64,000 nucleotides of DNA, taken from assembly GCA_001298545.1 (NCBI GenBank), contig LJCX01000028.1, forward strand, positions 799,543 through 863,542, written 5' to 3'. This document shows positions 1 through 8,164 of this stretch, piece after piece. How positions within the stretch are numbered: the stretch's first letter is position 1; every line of letters starts with the position of its first letter. The notes under the pieces were generated by a model that worked only from the letters and a program-made list of their open reading frames with translations, did no database searches and was not told the DNA's origin. A program made the translations under genes and the position numbers. Source of the stretch: Actinobacteria bacterium OV320. Its GTDB lineage: Bacteria > Actinomycetota > Actinomycetes > Streptomycetales > Streptomycetaceae.

Positions 1-2
1 AC

Positions 3-101
3 GAAGCGGTCACCGCCGCGATGCTCGTCGGCCGCACCAGCGAGCTTGCCCAGGAGCTGACCGTTCGCTTGATCCTCGCCTTCCGTGGGTCCAGCCACTA
101 G
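3..101 (+). CDS. 3' end of an unidentified gene (partial)
   Basis: An open frame enters from the left edge and ends at TAG 99-101, giving about 32 C-terminal residues that finish in ILAFRGSSH. It overlaps the stop of the convergent integrase gene by a few bases, an arrangement common in this compact end of the element. The fragment is too short to assign a family. It lies between the integrase and the expected left attachment site, so it probably belongs to the element. Confidence 0.4.
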   Translation, partial: EAVTAAMLVGRTSELAQELTVRLILAFRGSSH

Positions 102-1630
102 GTTGCTCGCGGTTTAGCAGCCTTCAGCGCGGCGGCCCGAGGGACCAGAGCCGCGGCCTTCTCGGCAATCTCACGGTCCAGTTCCGGGAGCAGGCTCGTG
201 TACGTGTCCGAGGTCAGCGTGATGGTGGAGTGCCGCAGGGTCTCTTTCACGGCGTGGATGTCGCCGCCGCCTCCGTGCGTGAGCGTTGCGGCGACGTGGC
301 GCAGGTCCCGCAGAGTGATGGGCGGCAGGTCTGTCGTGGCGAGAATGCGGCGGAAAGTCTCGGAGACCGTTCCGGGGTGGAGCCACGAGCCGTCTTCCTT
401 AGTGAAGACCTTGCCGGTGTCCTGCCAGGCTTCGCCCCACTTCGCGCGCTCCTTCTCCTGGCGGGCTTTGTGGTCGTGCAGTTCGGAGATGGTCGTGCTG
501 TCGAGCGCGATCGTGTTCGCACTGCCGTCTGTTTTGGGCTCCGACTCGTAGGGGTCCCAGCCGTCCACCACGATCTCCTTGGCTGGAGTGATGAGGCCGG
601 CGTCGAGGTCGATCTCGTGCCAGTCCTGGCCGACCGCCTCGCCGCGACGGAGACCGCGGGTGCCCATGAGGTGGAAGATCGCGTACAGACGGTCCCCCTC
701 CGCCGCGTCGAGGAAGGCGCCAAACTGCTGCGGGGTCCACACCATCACGGGGCCGGGGATCTTGCCCGTCTCGCGCCAGCGCCGGACTCGTTCATCGGTC
801 CAGAGAAGTGGCTTCGGACGCTTGCCGGACTCCAACTCGACGTGGGAGGCCGGGTTGAAGGTGATGAGCTGCTGGGCGATCGCGGAGTTCAGGGCCGCGC
901 GCAGGGTGCGGCGGATCGCCTGATGGGATGCCGGGCCGGTGATCTTCCGGAACGGCTTCATCTCCGCCAGTTTGGCCCGCTCGACCGCGAGCAGCTTCCG
1001 CTCGGCTCCTACGGGGCGGCCGGGCTTACTCGGCTTGCAGCGGGCGATCTGCTCGCGGCGGGCCTTGTTCTCGGCAGCGATGACCTCGTTGTCGTCGGCT
1101 ATCCCGTCGAACATCTCCACCAAGTGTCCGACGTTGAGGCGGTCGAGGCGTACGTGACCGATACGCGGCTTCAGGTGGACGCGGATGTGAGAGGCGTAGC
1201 CGTTGAGCGTGGTCTTACGGCGCTTCTTCGCGGCGAACCACTGGTCGAGCCACTCGCCGACGGTGAGGCTGCCGCGGAGGGCCAGGCCCGCCCTCAGACG
1301 GCGTCGGGTCTCCTCGATGGCCGGGAGCGGGGCCTTCTCGACCGCGACCTCCTCCAGCATGTCGACGAGGCGCTGAAGGCTGTCCGGGTCGTCCTTCTCC
1401 GCGAGGGTGAGCAGGGAGCGGACATGGTCAAGGTCGGCCTGCGCGTCCTTGAGGGACTCGTAGCCGGCGCGGCTGAAGGAGCGGCGGGTGCCGTCTTCGC
1501 GGGGCGGGAGTTCCTGGCGTATGGAGTACGAGCCGTGCTTGCGGCTGGAGAGCTTGGGGCACTTCTTGCCGACCGGTTTGCCGGTTTGGGGGTCGCGGCA
1601 GTAGCAGCGGCGGTGAGTGGAACCCTTCAA
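98..1630 (-). CDS. int: Tyrosine site-specific integrase
   Basis: A 510-residue phage-type integrase that should recombine the element with the tRNA-Lys attachment site. The N-terminal ~110 residues begin with a Cys/His/Lys-rich stretch (HRRCYCRD) and an arm-type DNA-binding segment. A SAM-like core-binding domain follows (GSLTVGEWLDQWF, about 120-200). The catalytic domain has the first Arg in TRGLRRGE (about 328), the box-II LRHVAATL, LRHSTITLTSD and the Tyr nucleophile in DTYTSL (about 476). All catalytic positions look intact. The start ATG overlaps the stop of the upstream XRE gene (ATGA), so the two are probably translationally coupled. Long N-terminal extensions of this kind are usual for integrases of Streptomyces integrative plasmids. 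Integrase family identity is near certain; target specificity is inferred from the tRNA fragment at 32.7 kb. Confidence 0.95.
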   Translation of the reverse strand: MKGSTHRRCYCRDPQTGKPVGKKCPKLSSRKHGSYSIRQELPPREDGTRRSFSRAGYESLKDAQADLDHVRSLLTLAEKDDPDSLQRLVDMLEEVAVEKAPLPAIEETRRRLRAGLALRGSLTVGEWLDQWFAAKKRRKTTLNGYASHIRVHLKPRIGHVRLDRLNVGHLVEMFDGIADDNEVIAAENKARREQIARCKPSKPGRPVGAERKLLAVERAKLAEMKPFRKITGPASHQAIRRTLRAALNSAIAQQLITFNPASHVELESGKRPKPLLWTDERVRRWRETGKIPGPVMVWTPQQFGAFLDAAEGDRLYAIFHLMGTRGLRRGEAVGQDWHEIDLDAGLITPAKEIVVDGWDPYESEPKTDGSANTIALDSTTISELHDHKARQEKERAKWGEAWQDTGKVFTKEDGSWLHPGTVSETFRRILATTDLPPITLRDLRHVAATLTHGGGGDIHAVKETLRHSTITLTSDTYTSLLPELDREIAEKAAALVPRAAALKAAKPRAT

Positions 1631-2313
1631 AGATCGTTCTCCTCGGTGGTGCTGGGGTCGGTCTCGGGTGGGTCGACATCGGCGAGTTCCGGCGGCAGGT
1701 GCGGTGGGGTGCCGCCGTCTTCGCGGATGAAGGCGCGGGCGCTGCGGAGCCGGTACTTGGCTTCCAACGCCCTTTCTGCGTAGTCGGCTTGGGCGAGTAC
1801 GGCTTCCTCACGTTCTGCCCGGTTGGGTGCTGTCTCGGCCTTCCAGCGCTCGTGCTTCTCGCCCTTCAGAGCGGCCAGGGCGGCGCGCTGGTGGCGAATG
1901 TGGGCTCGGAAGGAACGGAGCATGTCGTCTTCCATGCCGAAGTCCTCCGTGTCGCCGGTGAACCAGCGCATGGCATCCCAGGTCCGCTCGGAGTGCTGCA
2001 AGGGGAGTCGCTGGACTCGGTCGACGTAGCCGACGGGGTAGAGCAGGCAGATCGGGTAGGTCCGCAGGGCTTCGGCGAGGACCATGACGTCGACCAGGGG
2101 CAGGTTGGCGCGGCGGCCGGATTCCATGTTGGCGATCACATTGCGCGGGATCGGGTGGCCGATCTCCTCGCAGCGGTCAGCCAGGTCCTGGGCGCTCATG
2201 CGCAGCTCCTTCCTTCGTCTGCGGACCTCGGCGGCCACTGTCGCCATCACTTGGTCCACCCACTCCGGGACGTCGTCCTCATCCCTTCCAGCATCCAAAC
2301 CGCGTTGTGTCAT
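1627..2313 (-). CDS. XRE-family DNA-binding regulator of the integrase operon
   Basis: A 228-residue protein with an N-terminal helix-turn-helix of the Cro/C1 type (about residues 25-85: AEVRRRRKELRMSAQDLADRC, then NVIANMESGRR as recognition helix region). The rest is charged and helical with no recognised enzymatic domain. The gene precedes the integrase and ends inside its start codon (4-bp ATGA overlap). It is divergent from the excisionase-like gene across about 80 bp, so it likely represses or switches both promoters. This is the standard genetic-switch layout of Streptomyces integrative elements. Its role as the element's repressor is inferred from position, not shown. Confidence 0.85.
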   Translation of the reverse strand: MTQRGLDAGRDEDDVPEWVDQVMATVAAEVRRRRKELRMSAQDLADRCEEIGHPIPRNVIANMESGRRANLPLVDVMVLAEALRTYPICLLYPVGYVDRVQRLPLQHSERTWDAMRWFTGDTEDFGMEDDMLRSFRAHIRHQRAALAALKGEKHERWKAETAPNRAEREEAVLAQADYAERALEAKYRLRSARAFIREDGGTPPHLPPELADVDPPETDPSTTEENDL

Positions 2314-2392
2314 GCAGACACATTAGCTTCCCTAACGTTGATTCCATGGCTTGGAGACGAGCGCGATCGCCGTGTTCGCCGAGGGCTCAGTC
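2314..2392. promoter_or_regulatory. Divergent control region between XRE/int and the excisionase-like gene
   Basis: This short AT-richer gap holds the only space for promoters of both divergent units. It contains the interrupted inverted sequence TTAGCTTCCCTAA, a plausible operator. The exact promoter boxes are not clear. Confidence 0.4.
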
Positions 2393-2638
2393 ATGGATGG
2401 AGCGCGTATGCGCGAGAACGAACCAGCCGGCCGAATGAAGGGCATGAGCCGAGAGGAGCTGTTGGAGCTTCCCGCCGCCGTTGACCTGGAGACGGGCAAC
2501 CGGGCGCTGGGGCTCGGGCGGAGCAAGGGGTACGAGCTGGCGAAGCGCGGCCAGTACCCGTGCAAGGTGCTGCGGCTGGGCAACGCCTACCGGGTGGTGA
2601 CCGCCGACCTGCTGGCCCTTTTGGGGCTGGCCGCGTGA
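2393..2638 (+). CDS. Excisionase-like helix-turn-helix protein
   Basis: A small protein (81 residues from ATG 2393, which has GAGGG about 7 bases upstream; ATG 2444 is a shorter alternative). The C-terminal 60 residues resemble MerR/Xis-type winged helices of Streptomyces integrative plasmids: VDLETGNRALGLGRSKGYELAKRGQYPCKVLRLGNAYRV has the 'select element, Tyr/Glu, then LR-G-YRV strand' pattern. It would bend DNA at the attachment site and favour excision. It is first of the rightward-reading core genes and divergent from int. A regulatory rather than excision role cannot be excluded. Confidence 0.75.
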   Translation: MDGARMRENEPAGRMKGMSREELLELPAAVDLETGNRALGLGRSKGYELAKRGQYPCKVLRLGNAYRVVTADLLALLGLAA

Positions 2639-2871
2639 GAGCAGGGAGCGATAGCAGACCGTTCTGCGCTGAGCTGACACAGAAACGCTGGACTGTTGCC
2701 GGGCGTGGACGTACGGTCCGTGTTCCCTCGCGATGGCCTGGCGCCCGCGAGAAAGGGGTGGACCCCCGGCGGTGCAACGCCGGAGGCCCGAGCAACCCCG
2801 AACGGCCCTGGAAGAACCGACCCGGCGGCAAGGGCGTACGAGCCCGCCGCCGCCAGACGAGGAACTGCCGA

Positions 2872-4185
2872 GTGCAACCCGAGAACCCCGAGTCCTATTC
2901 CGCCCCCGCCCAGGCTGCCTGGCCCGCAGCAGCCATCCCCGGCCAGCCCGGCGCCCACCTGCGCGCCGCGCAGGCTGACGGCGTCGATCCGCGCCCCAGC
3001 GGTGATGCGGACGCCCGCAGCGCCGACGAGGCCAAGACGCCGAGCGGACTCGTGGAGATACCCGACGCGGAACCGACCCATGGCTCGAAGCTGCTGGACG
3101 AACTGCGCGGGCAGATTGCCCAGTTCGTGATCCCGCCCTCGCAGGAGGCACTGGACGCGATCACGTTGTGGGTGGCTGCGACGCACCTGCAGCCCGCGTG
3201 GCAGCACGCCCCGCGCCTGGCGGTGGTGGGGCCGGCGAAGCGGTGCGGCAAGTCGCGGCTGCTGGATGTGCTGACCGAGACGGTCCACGAGCCGATGCTG
3301 ACCATCAACACCACACCGGCGGCGATCTTCCGGTCGATCACCGAGGAGAACCCGCCCACGCTCCTGGTGGACGAGGCCGACACCATCTTCGGCACACCGA
3401 AGATGGCCGAGAAGAACGAGGAGATGCGCGGCCTGCTCAACGCCGGCCACCAGCGCAACCGGTACGTCACCCGGGTCGTCGGCAACGACCACACCCCGCA
3501 CCGCTTCGCGACGTTCGCCATGGCGGCCATCGCTGGGATCGGTGACCTGCCGGACACGGTCATGGACCGGTCGGTGGTGATCCGGATGCGGCGCCGGGCC
3601 GAGGGCGAGAAGGTCAAACCGTTCCGGTCGCGGCGTGACATCCCGGCCCTTCATGATCTGCGCGACCGCATCGCCGCGTGGGCCAGGCCGCTGCTGGACG
3701 AGGCCGCGAGCCTGGAGCCGGACATGCCGGTCGAGGACCGAGCCGCGGACACCTGGGAGCCCCTGGTCATCGTCGCCGACCTGGCAGGCGGGCACTGGCC
3801 CCGTCTGGCACGGGTTGCGTGTACGCGGATGGTCGCCGCCGAAGTGGCAGCTGAGGAGGACCACCCCAGCGGTGCGCGGATCCTCGCCGACATCCGCCGG
3901 ATCTTCGTCGCCCAGCGCGAGGCGGACAGCCTGTCCACCGAGGAACTCCTCCACCACCTGCGCCAGGACCCCGAGGCTCCATGGGCGGAGTGGGGACGCG
4001 GTGGGCTGAACGCCCGCGAACTGGGCAGGATGCTGCGCGAATTCGACATTCGGCCCGGCAACGTGCGGATGGCCGACCGGACCCAGCGCAAGGGCTACAT
4101 GCGCAACAAGTTCCTTGATGCCTGGCGCCGGTACTGCCCGGTCGTCCACCCCGTCGACGTCGACACCACTCGCGGCGAGGGCTGA
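2872..4185 (+). CDS. DUF3631 ATPase, probable replication protein of the element
   Basis: About 437 residues from GTG 2872 (GAGGAA sits just upstream); the frame is open further upstream but that part is low-complexity and lacks a good start. A P-loop ATPase core is clear: Walker A GPAKRCGKSRLL (about 120) and Walker B LLVDEAD (about 165), followed by an Arg-rich sensor segment MDRSVVIRMRRR. The C-terminal half matches the DUF3631 region found with primase-polymerase domains in actinobacterial plasmids and prophages. No primase domain is present here. It precedes a repeat-rich noncoding segment (4186-4616) that could be the origin it acts on. Helicase or initiator function is inferred from family context. 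Confidence 0.85.
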   Translation: MQPENPESYSAPAQAAWPAAAIPGQPGAHLRAAQADGVDPRPSGDADARSADEAKTPSGLVEIPDAEPTHGSKLLDELRGQIAQFVIPPSQEALDAITLWVAATHLQPAWQHAPRLAVVGPAKRCGKSRLLDVLTETVHEPMLTINTTPAAIFRSITEENPPTLLVDEADTIFGTPKMAEKNEEMRGLLNAGHQRNRYVTRVVGNDHTPHRFATFAMAAIAGIGDLPDTVMDRSVVIRMRRRAEGEKVKPFRSRRDIPALHDLRDRIAAWARPLLDEAASLEPDMPVEDRAADTWEPLVIVADLAGGHWPRLARVACTRMVAAEVAAEEDHPSGARILADIRRIFVAQREADSLSTEELLHHLRQDPEAPWAEWGRGGLNARELGRMLREFDIRPGNVRMADRTQRKGYMRNKFLDAWRRYCPVVHPVDVDTTRGEG

Positions 4186-4407
4186 GGTCCGCCCCCGGTT
4201 GCCGTACCTGCCGTCCCTGCCGTGATCTCGCAGGCCAAAGGGCATGCAGCCAAGACGGGAACCGGGGCCAAGACGGCACCGCGATCCACCATCGCAGCCC
4301 GCCGCCAAGACGCTGCCCGCATCCGTCTTGCGCCGTCCCCCGCCGTCCTGCCGTATCACCGCAGGTCACAGCCCTGCCCACCGGGACGGAAGACGTAACG
4401 CCTCTGT

Positions 4408-4424
4408 CCCGACTCGGGACACGG
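4408..4424. repeat. Inverted repeat TGTCCCGAC/TCGGGACA
   Basis: Palindrome with 8-bp arms around a single C. It is a sequence variant of the stronger GTTCCG-ACT-CGGAAC site 50 bp downstream, sharing the CGACTCG centre. Confidence 0.6.
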
Positions 4425-4454
4425 CCCACCCCGGGCCAGGCCCGCCAGGACGCC

Positions 4455-4489
4455 CCGACGTCTTGTTCCGACTCGGAACAAGACGTCGG
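4455..4489. repeat. Perfect 17-bp inverted repeat with 1-bp centre
   Basis: The arms CCGACGTCTTGTTCCGA and its reverse complement are separated by one C. The core GTTCCG-ACT-CGGAAC recurs as GTTCCG-AAA-CGGAAC and GTTCCG-AA-CGGAAC near the right end of the element. Likely a protein-binding site (operator or replication/transfer site); with no U-tract it is not a typical terminator. Confidence 0.75.
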
Positions 4490-4616
4490 CGGTACCCGCC
4501 AGGACGGAGGGCCGAGGCGGTTGCCGTACCTGCTCTGACCTGCGCTTGCAACGGCCAAGACGGCAAAGACGCACCCCACCGCTACCCCAGGAGTACCCCG
4601 CTTGAGGATCCCTCGC

Positions 4617-5543
4617 ATGTCCCGTCGCCGAGACCGTCCGCCGCTGGACGATCAGCCCGGTCTGGAGCATCCGGCGAAGACGAAGCTGACTGCGGAGCAG
4701 TACGTGCTCCGCGCGGCCGGCATCGTCATCGTGGCCCTTACCGCCGGTGCGTTCTGGCTCTCCTACGCACATCTGGCCGAGGTCGCCGCCCAGCATGGAC
4801 TCCGTGACTCGCCGACCCGCCGATGGGCGTGGCCTGCGACGCTGGACGCGTTCATCGTTGCGGGTGAGCTGCTCATGCTCCGTGCGGGTCTGCGCCGCGT
4901 CACCGACAAATGGGCCATCGGCGTCACCGCCATCGGATCGTTCGGCTCCATCGGGCTCAACGTGGCCGGGGTGACCGGCACGCGCGAAGTCGGCAGCGTG
5001 CCGTTGCTCGACTACGTGGTCGCCGCGGTTCCCCCGGCCGCCGCGATGGTGGCCTTCGGCGTGCTGATGCGGCAGATCCACGAACTCGTCGCACAGCCTG
5101 TTGCCGGCCATCCGGCCGCCGATTCAGCGCAGGCGCCGCAACCACCGGCCATCACATCCGTCCACCCCGTCGAGCTGTCGGACACCGCAGCCGGCCAGTC
5201 TGTCGAGGCTCCGGTCGGGCACGTCCGGCCTGCCGACCTGCTGGTTGAGCCCGGCCGGATCACCGAGCTGCTGACCGCCGCATCTGTCCAGCCGCCGGAA
5301 TCGCCCGCCGGTGCCGCAGCAGGCAAGCCGCGCGGTGGCCGTCCGCCCGGCGCCCCGCTTGAGGTACTCGTGGAGATCGGCCGGGCTGCTGCCGCTGAGC
5401 AGGGCAAGCTCACCCGGACTGTCGTCCGAACGGCGGTTGAGGACAAAGGGCTGACGGTCGGCAGTAGGCGGCTGACCGACGTGATGGACATCCTCCGGGC
5501 CGAACTCGAAGCCACAGCCGAGACCGATCGGCCCGGCGACTGA
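4617..5543 (+). CDS. DUF2637 membrane protein (Spd-like spread protein)
   Basis: About 308 residues from ATG 4617, which has GAGG about 10 bases upstream. Four hydrophobic helices (about 35-58, 76-94, 100-120 and 130-155) are followed by a ~150-residue hydrophilic Pro/Ala-rich cytoplasmic tail. The tail ends in a small helical domain (KPRGGRPPGAPLEVLVEIGRA... repeated helices) that may bind DNA. DUF2637/SpdB-type proteins accompany conjugative or mobilizable Streptomyces plasmids and are linked to intramycelial spread. It begins the probable operon Spd-like, MobC-like, relaxase. The tail resembles SpdB2-like 'GRPPG' proteins; its function is not established. Confidence 0.8.
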   Translation: MSRRRDRPPLDDQPGLEHPAKTKLTAEQYVLRAAGIVIVALTAGAFWLSYAHLAEVAAQHGLRDSPTRRWAWPATLDAFIVAGELLMLRAGLRRVTDKWAIGVTAIGSFGSIGLNVAGVTGTREVGSVPLLDYVVAAVPPAAAMVAFGVLMRQIHELVAQPVAGHPAADSAQAPQPPAITSVHPVELSDTAAGQSVEAPVGHVRPADLLVEPGRITELLTAASVQPPESPAGAAAGKPRGGRPPGAPLEVLVEIGRAAAAEQGKLTRTVVRTAVEDKGLTVGSRRLTDVMDILRAELEATAETDRPGD

Positions 5544-5555
5544 CCGGAACCGCAG

Positions 5556-5586
5556 CCGGGTGACCGGAACCCTTCCGGTCACCCGG
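5556..5586. repeat. Perfect 14-bp inverted repeat upstream of mobC/relaxase, candidate oriT
   Basis: CCGGGTGACCGGAA and its complement flank a CCC centre, and an extra direct copy TGACCGGAACCG begins at 5541. It lies between the Spd-like gene and the MobC-like gene, the usual position of the nick region for this relaxase class. There is no poly-T run, so a Rho-independent terminator is less likely but not excluded. Confidence 0.5.
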
Positions 5587-5714
5587 CCCGCCGGTCACCG
5601 CCCGACGTGACGCGCAAGCGTCCACACCTGTGGATGAGGCGGCAGTCGCCCGAACTCCAGCTGATCTCCGCGGTGACCCGCACGCCCTCCCTCCCCTTCT
5701 CCGGAGAACCGTCC

Positions 5715-6449
5715 ATGACGCACGACCCGCTCCACCCCGAGAACGCCTCCGCCGAGCCGCTCCCGCTGACGAAGTCCCCTACGCTGATGGACCGTTGGCG
5801 CCGCGCGTTCGGACGGGCTGCTCCGGGCGGAGCCAGTAGTACCCCGAGTCCGACTCAAGGCCGGATCTCGGGGGTCTCCGCCCCGGGGGTGGCAGAGGAG
5901 GCCCAGCGCCAGGGGGCGCCAGGCCAGGACGTCGGGGCCGAGGGCGGCCCTGACGAGGACCCGCTCCACACCGTCCAGCGCGAGACCCTGCGCCCTACAC
6001 GCGCCGCCGAGAGCGTCGGCGGTGAGCCTGTCGTGAAGAGCGTCCAGCCGACGATCCGCCGTTTCACCGGCACCAAGCGCGTCGTCCGCGTCGGCCCCTT
6101 GCGCTTCACCGGCGACGAGCACACCCAGCTCCAGGAGGCAGCCGTCGAGCACGGCTACAAGGGCGACTCCGGGTTCGCCGCCGACATCGTCCTCGCCTTC
6201 ATCACTGGCCGGGTCACCGCCAACCTGCCCCTGTCCGAGGACCGCCGCCGCACGCACATCTTCCGCACTCAGGTCCTGCGCCAGCTCAACCGGATCGGCG
6301 TCAACGTCAACCAGATCGCCCGCGCTCTCAACAGCGACCGCACCCCACCCGATATCCGCCAGCGTCTGACCGAACTGCACGACCTGCTGGAGCTGATCGC
6401 CGAGGCCCTGCGCCAGCCCGCCGATCCGGAGACGGAGGTGTCCGTGTGA
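5715..6449 (+). CDS. mobC: MobC-like relaxosome accessory protein
   Basis: About 244 residues from ATG 5715 (GGAGAA upstream). The first ~105 residues are low-complexity. The conserved part begins at RRFTGTKRVVRVGPLRFTGDEHTQL and contains the MobC signature region FRTQVLRQLNRIGVNVNQIARALNS, where an N-x-N-Q-I-A-R helix is typical of bacterial mobilisation proteins. MobC proteins bind oriT next to the relaxase and melt the nick site. The stop overlaps the relaxase start by four bases (GTGTGA), implying coupled translation. The palindrome at 5556-5586 lies directly upstream. Confidence 0.88.
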   Translation: MTHDPLHPENASAEPLPLTKSPTLMDRWRRAFGRAAPGGASSTPSPTQGRISGVSAPGVAEEAQRQGAPGQDVGAEGGPDEDPLHTVQRETLRPTRAAESVGGEPVVKSVQPTIRRFTGTKRVVRVGPLRFTGDEHTQLQEAAVEHGYKGDSGFAADIVLAFITGRVTANLPLSEDRRRTHIFRTQVLRQLNRIGVNVNQIARALNSDRTPPDIRQRLTELHDLLELIAEALRQPADPETEVSV

Positions 6450-8158
6450 TCGCCGCCATCAAACGGGCCGGGTCCAACACCCGTGGCCTGCTCGCCTACC
6501 TCTACGGCCCCGGCGACCACGACGAGCACCTCGACCCGCACGTCGTCGCGGGATTCGCGATGCTCGGCATGCCCGACCCCGGCCGAGATGAGAACGCCAC
6601 CCTCACCGAACTCGCGCGCTACCTCGACGAGCCAGTGCGGCTGCGCAACAGCGAGTTCGGATGCAAGGTCACCGACCATGTCTGGCACTGCCCGGTGCGC
6701 GCCGCCCCCGAGGACCGCTACCTCTCCGACGCCGAGTGGGGCGAGATTGCCCAGCGCATCGTCGAGGCCGCCGGCATCGCTCCCGCTGGCGACGACCTGG
6801 CCTGCCGCTGGATCGCCGTACGCCACGCCGACGACCACATCCACATCCTCGCCACCACAGTCCGCGAAGACGGCCGCCGCCCCAAACTCCACGACAGCGG
6901 CCTCCGCGTCGGTGACGCCTGCCGCGAGATCGAAAAGGACTACGGACTCCGGCAGTTGAAGAAGGGCGACCGCAACGGCACCCGCCGCCCCACCCAAGCC
7001 GAGATGCACAAGGCCGAACGCCTCGGCTGGGAACAGCCCAGCCCTGAATGGCTCCAGGACCGCATCCGCGCAGCCATCCCGCACGCGACCAACTCCGAGG
7101 AATTCATCGCCTACCTCGAAGCCAGCGGCGTCGAGGTCCAGGTCCGCCGCGGCCCGTCAGGCGACCTCCTCGGCTACGCCGCCGGTCGCCCCGGTGACGT
7201 CAACGAGGCCGGCGAGCAGATCTACCACCCCGGAAGCAAGATCTCCCCCGACCTCTCCCTGCCCAAAATCAAGGCCCGCCTCGAATCCAGCCGGCCCGAG
7301 GAACACCCCACCGCCCGCCGCAACCACCCCAGCACCCCCTGGCACCAAGCGACCGACGCCCTCGACACCCTCCACAGCGACCTCGCCGACGACACCCACG
7401 CCCAGGCCCACATCACCGCCCTCGGCGAACTGCTCGAAGCCACCGCCCAGAAGGCACCCGCCAACCTGCGCACCGAACTCCAGGCCGCGTCCAAGGCGTT
7501 CGCCCGAGCCCAGCGCTCCCAGATCCGGGCCGAAGACCGAGCCGCCCATGCCCTGCGCAGCGCGGCACGCGACATCGTCCACACCGCCACCGGCCCCGAA
7601 GGCAGCGCACTGGCCGCCCTGGTCGCAACCCTCGTCTGGGCCACCATCGTCGCCGCACGCTGGCACGAAGCGAAGAACCACGCCCACCAAGCCGACGCCG
7701 CCCACCAAGCCGTCCAGCACCTTCAGACAGCCGCCGACCGCGCCCTCGCCCCGACATTCGCCGACCTCGCAGCCCGACCGCCCAGGGAGGAAACCCGCCG
7801 CGTCCTGGCCAGCGACGTACGAGCAGCCGTCCCCGACCACGCCGAGCGCATCCTCACCGACCCGGCTTGGTCGGCGCTCGCCACCGTCCTCGCCGACGCC
7901 GAAGCCCGCGGCCACCAACCCCACCAACTCCTCAAGGAAGCCGCTGCCCAGCGCGAGTTGACCACCGCCCGCCAACCGGCCCGAGTACTGATCACCCGTA
8001 TCCGGCACACTGGTCGGAACCCGGCCCCGAACCGCCGAGCCGAAGCTGCCCGCCGACGTTCGACCATCACGGCCTCGGTCCGCGCGCAGCAGATCCAAAA
8101 CGGTCAGACTCCATCGGCGACTACGACGCCTGCCGAACAGCACCGACGGCGCCGGTAG
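6446..8158 (+). CDS. Relaxase (mobilization nuclease)
   Basis: A 570-residue relaxase that would nick oriT and pilot the transferred strand. The N-terminal ~200 residues form the relaxase domain. A candidate catalytic Tyr sits in LLAYLYGPG (about 14-22), and the metal-binding histidine motif RHADDHIHILATTVREDGR (about 127-145) has the three-His HxxxxHxH layout of the Pfam Relaxase/MOBP-like family. The C-terminal ~350 residues are Ala/Arg/Glu-rich and helical, with two weak hydrophobic segments (ALAALVATLVWATIVAARW at about 388-406). The gene starts at GTG overlapping the mobC stop. The presence of a relaxase instead of an FtsK-like TraB separates this element from pSAM2-type AICEs. Confidence 0.92.
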   Translation: MIAAIKRAGSNTRGLLAYLYGPGDHDEHLDPHVVAGFAMLGMPDPGRDENATLTELARYLDEPVRLRNSEFGCKVTDHVWHCPVRAAPEDRYLSDAEWGEIAQRIVEAAGIAPAGDDLACRWIAVRHADDHIHILATTVREDGRRPKLHDSGLRVGDACREIEKDYGLRQLKKGDRNGTRRPTQAEMHKAERLGWEQPSPEWLQDRIRAAIPHATNSEEFIAYLEASGVEVQVRRGPSGDLLGYAAGRPGDVNEAGEQIYHPGSKISPDLSLPKIKARLESSRPEEHPTARRNHPSTPWHQATDALDTLHSDLADDTHAQAHITALGELLEATAQKAPANLRTELQAASKAFARAQRSQIRAEDRAAHALRSAARDIVHTATGPEGSALAALVATLVWATIVAARWHEAKNHAHQADAAHQAVQHLQTAADRALAPTFADLAARPPREETRRVLASDVRAAVPDHAERILTDPAWSALATVLADAEARGHQPHQLLKEAAAQRELTTARQPARVLITRIRHTGRNPAPNRRAEAARRRSTITASVRAQQIQNGQTPSATTTPAEQHRRRR

Positions 8159-8164
8159 ACACCG

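Larger units (their letters stand above)
4186..4616. other. Noncoding repeat region, candidate replication origin or cis-acting transfer locus
   Basis: About 430 bp without a convincing gene. GCCAAGACGG or a one-base variant occurs directly at 4249, 4267, 4304 and 4554, with an inverted partial copy at 4323. A 16-bp direct repeat, CGGTTGCCGTACCTGC, flanks most of the region (4196-4211 and 4518-4533). Two centred palindromes lie inside at 4408 and 4455. Position right after a putative replication ATPase and before the transfer genes fits an iteron origin or clt/oriT locus, but this is inference. Confidence 0.5.

Noticed and set aside
230..1783. Long rightward open frame opposite the integrase
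   Set aside because: It is antisense to an integrase with all catalytic residues and has a Gly/Val/Leu/Arg-biased composition typical of a high-GC shadow frame.
2587..4359. 590-codon leftward frame over the DUF3631 ATPase
   Set aside because: Antisense to a gene with Walker A and B motifs; no recognisable domain.
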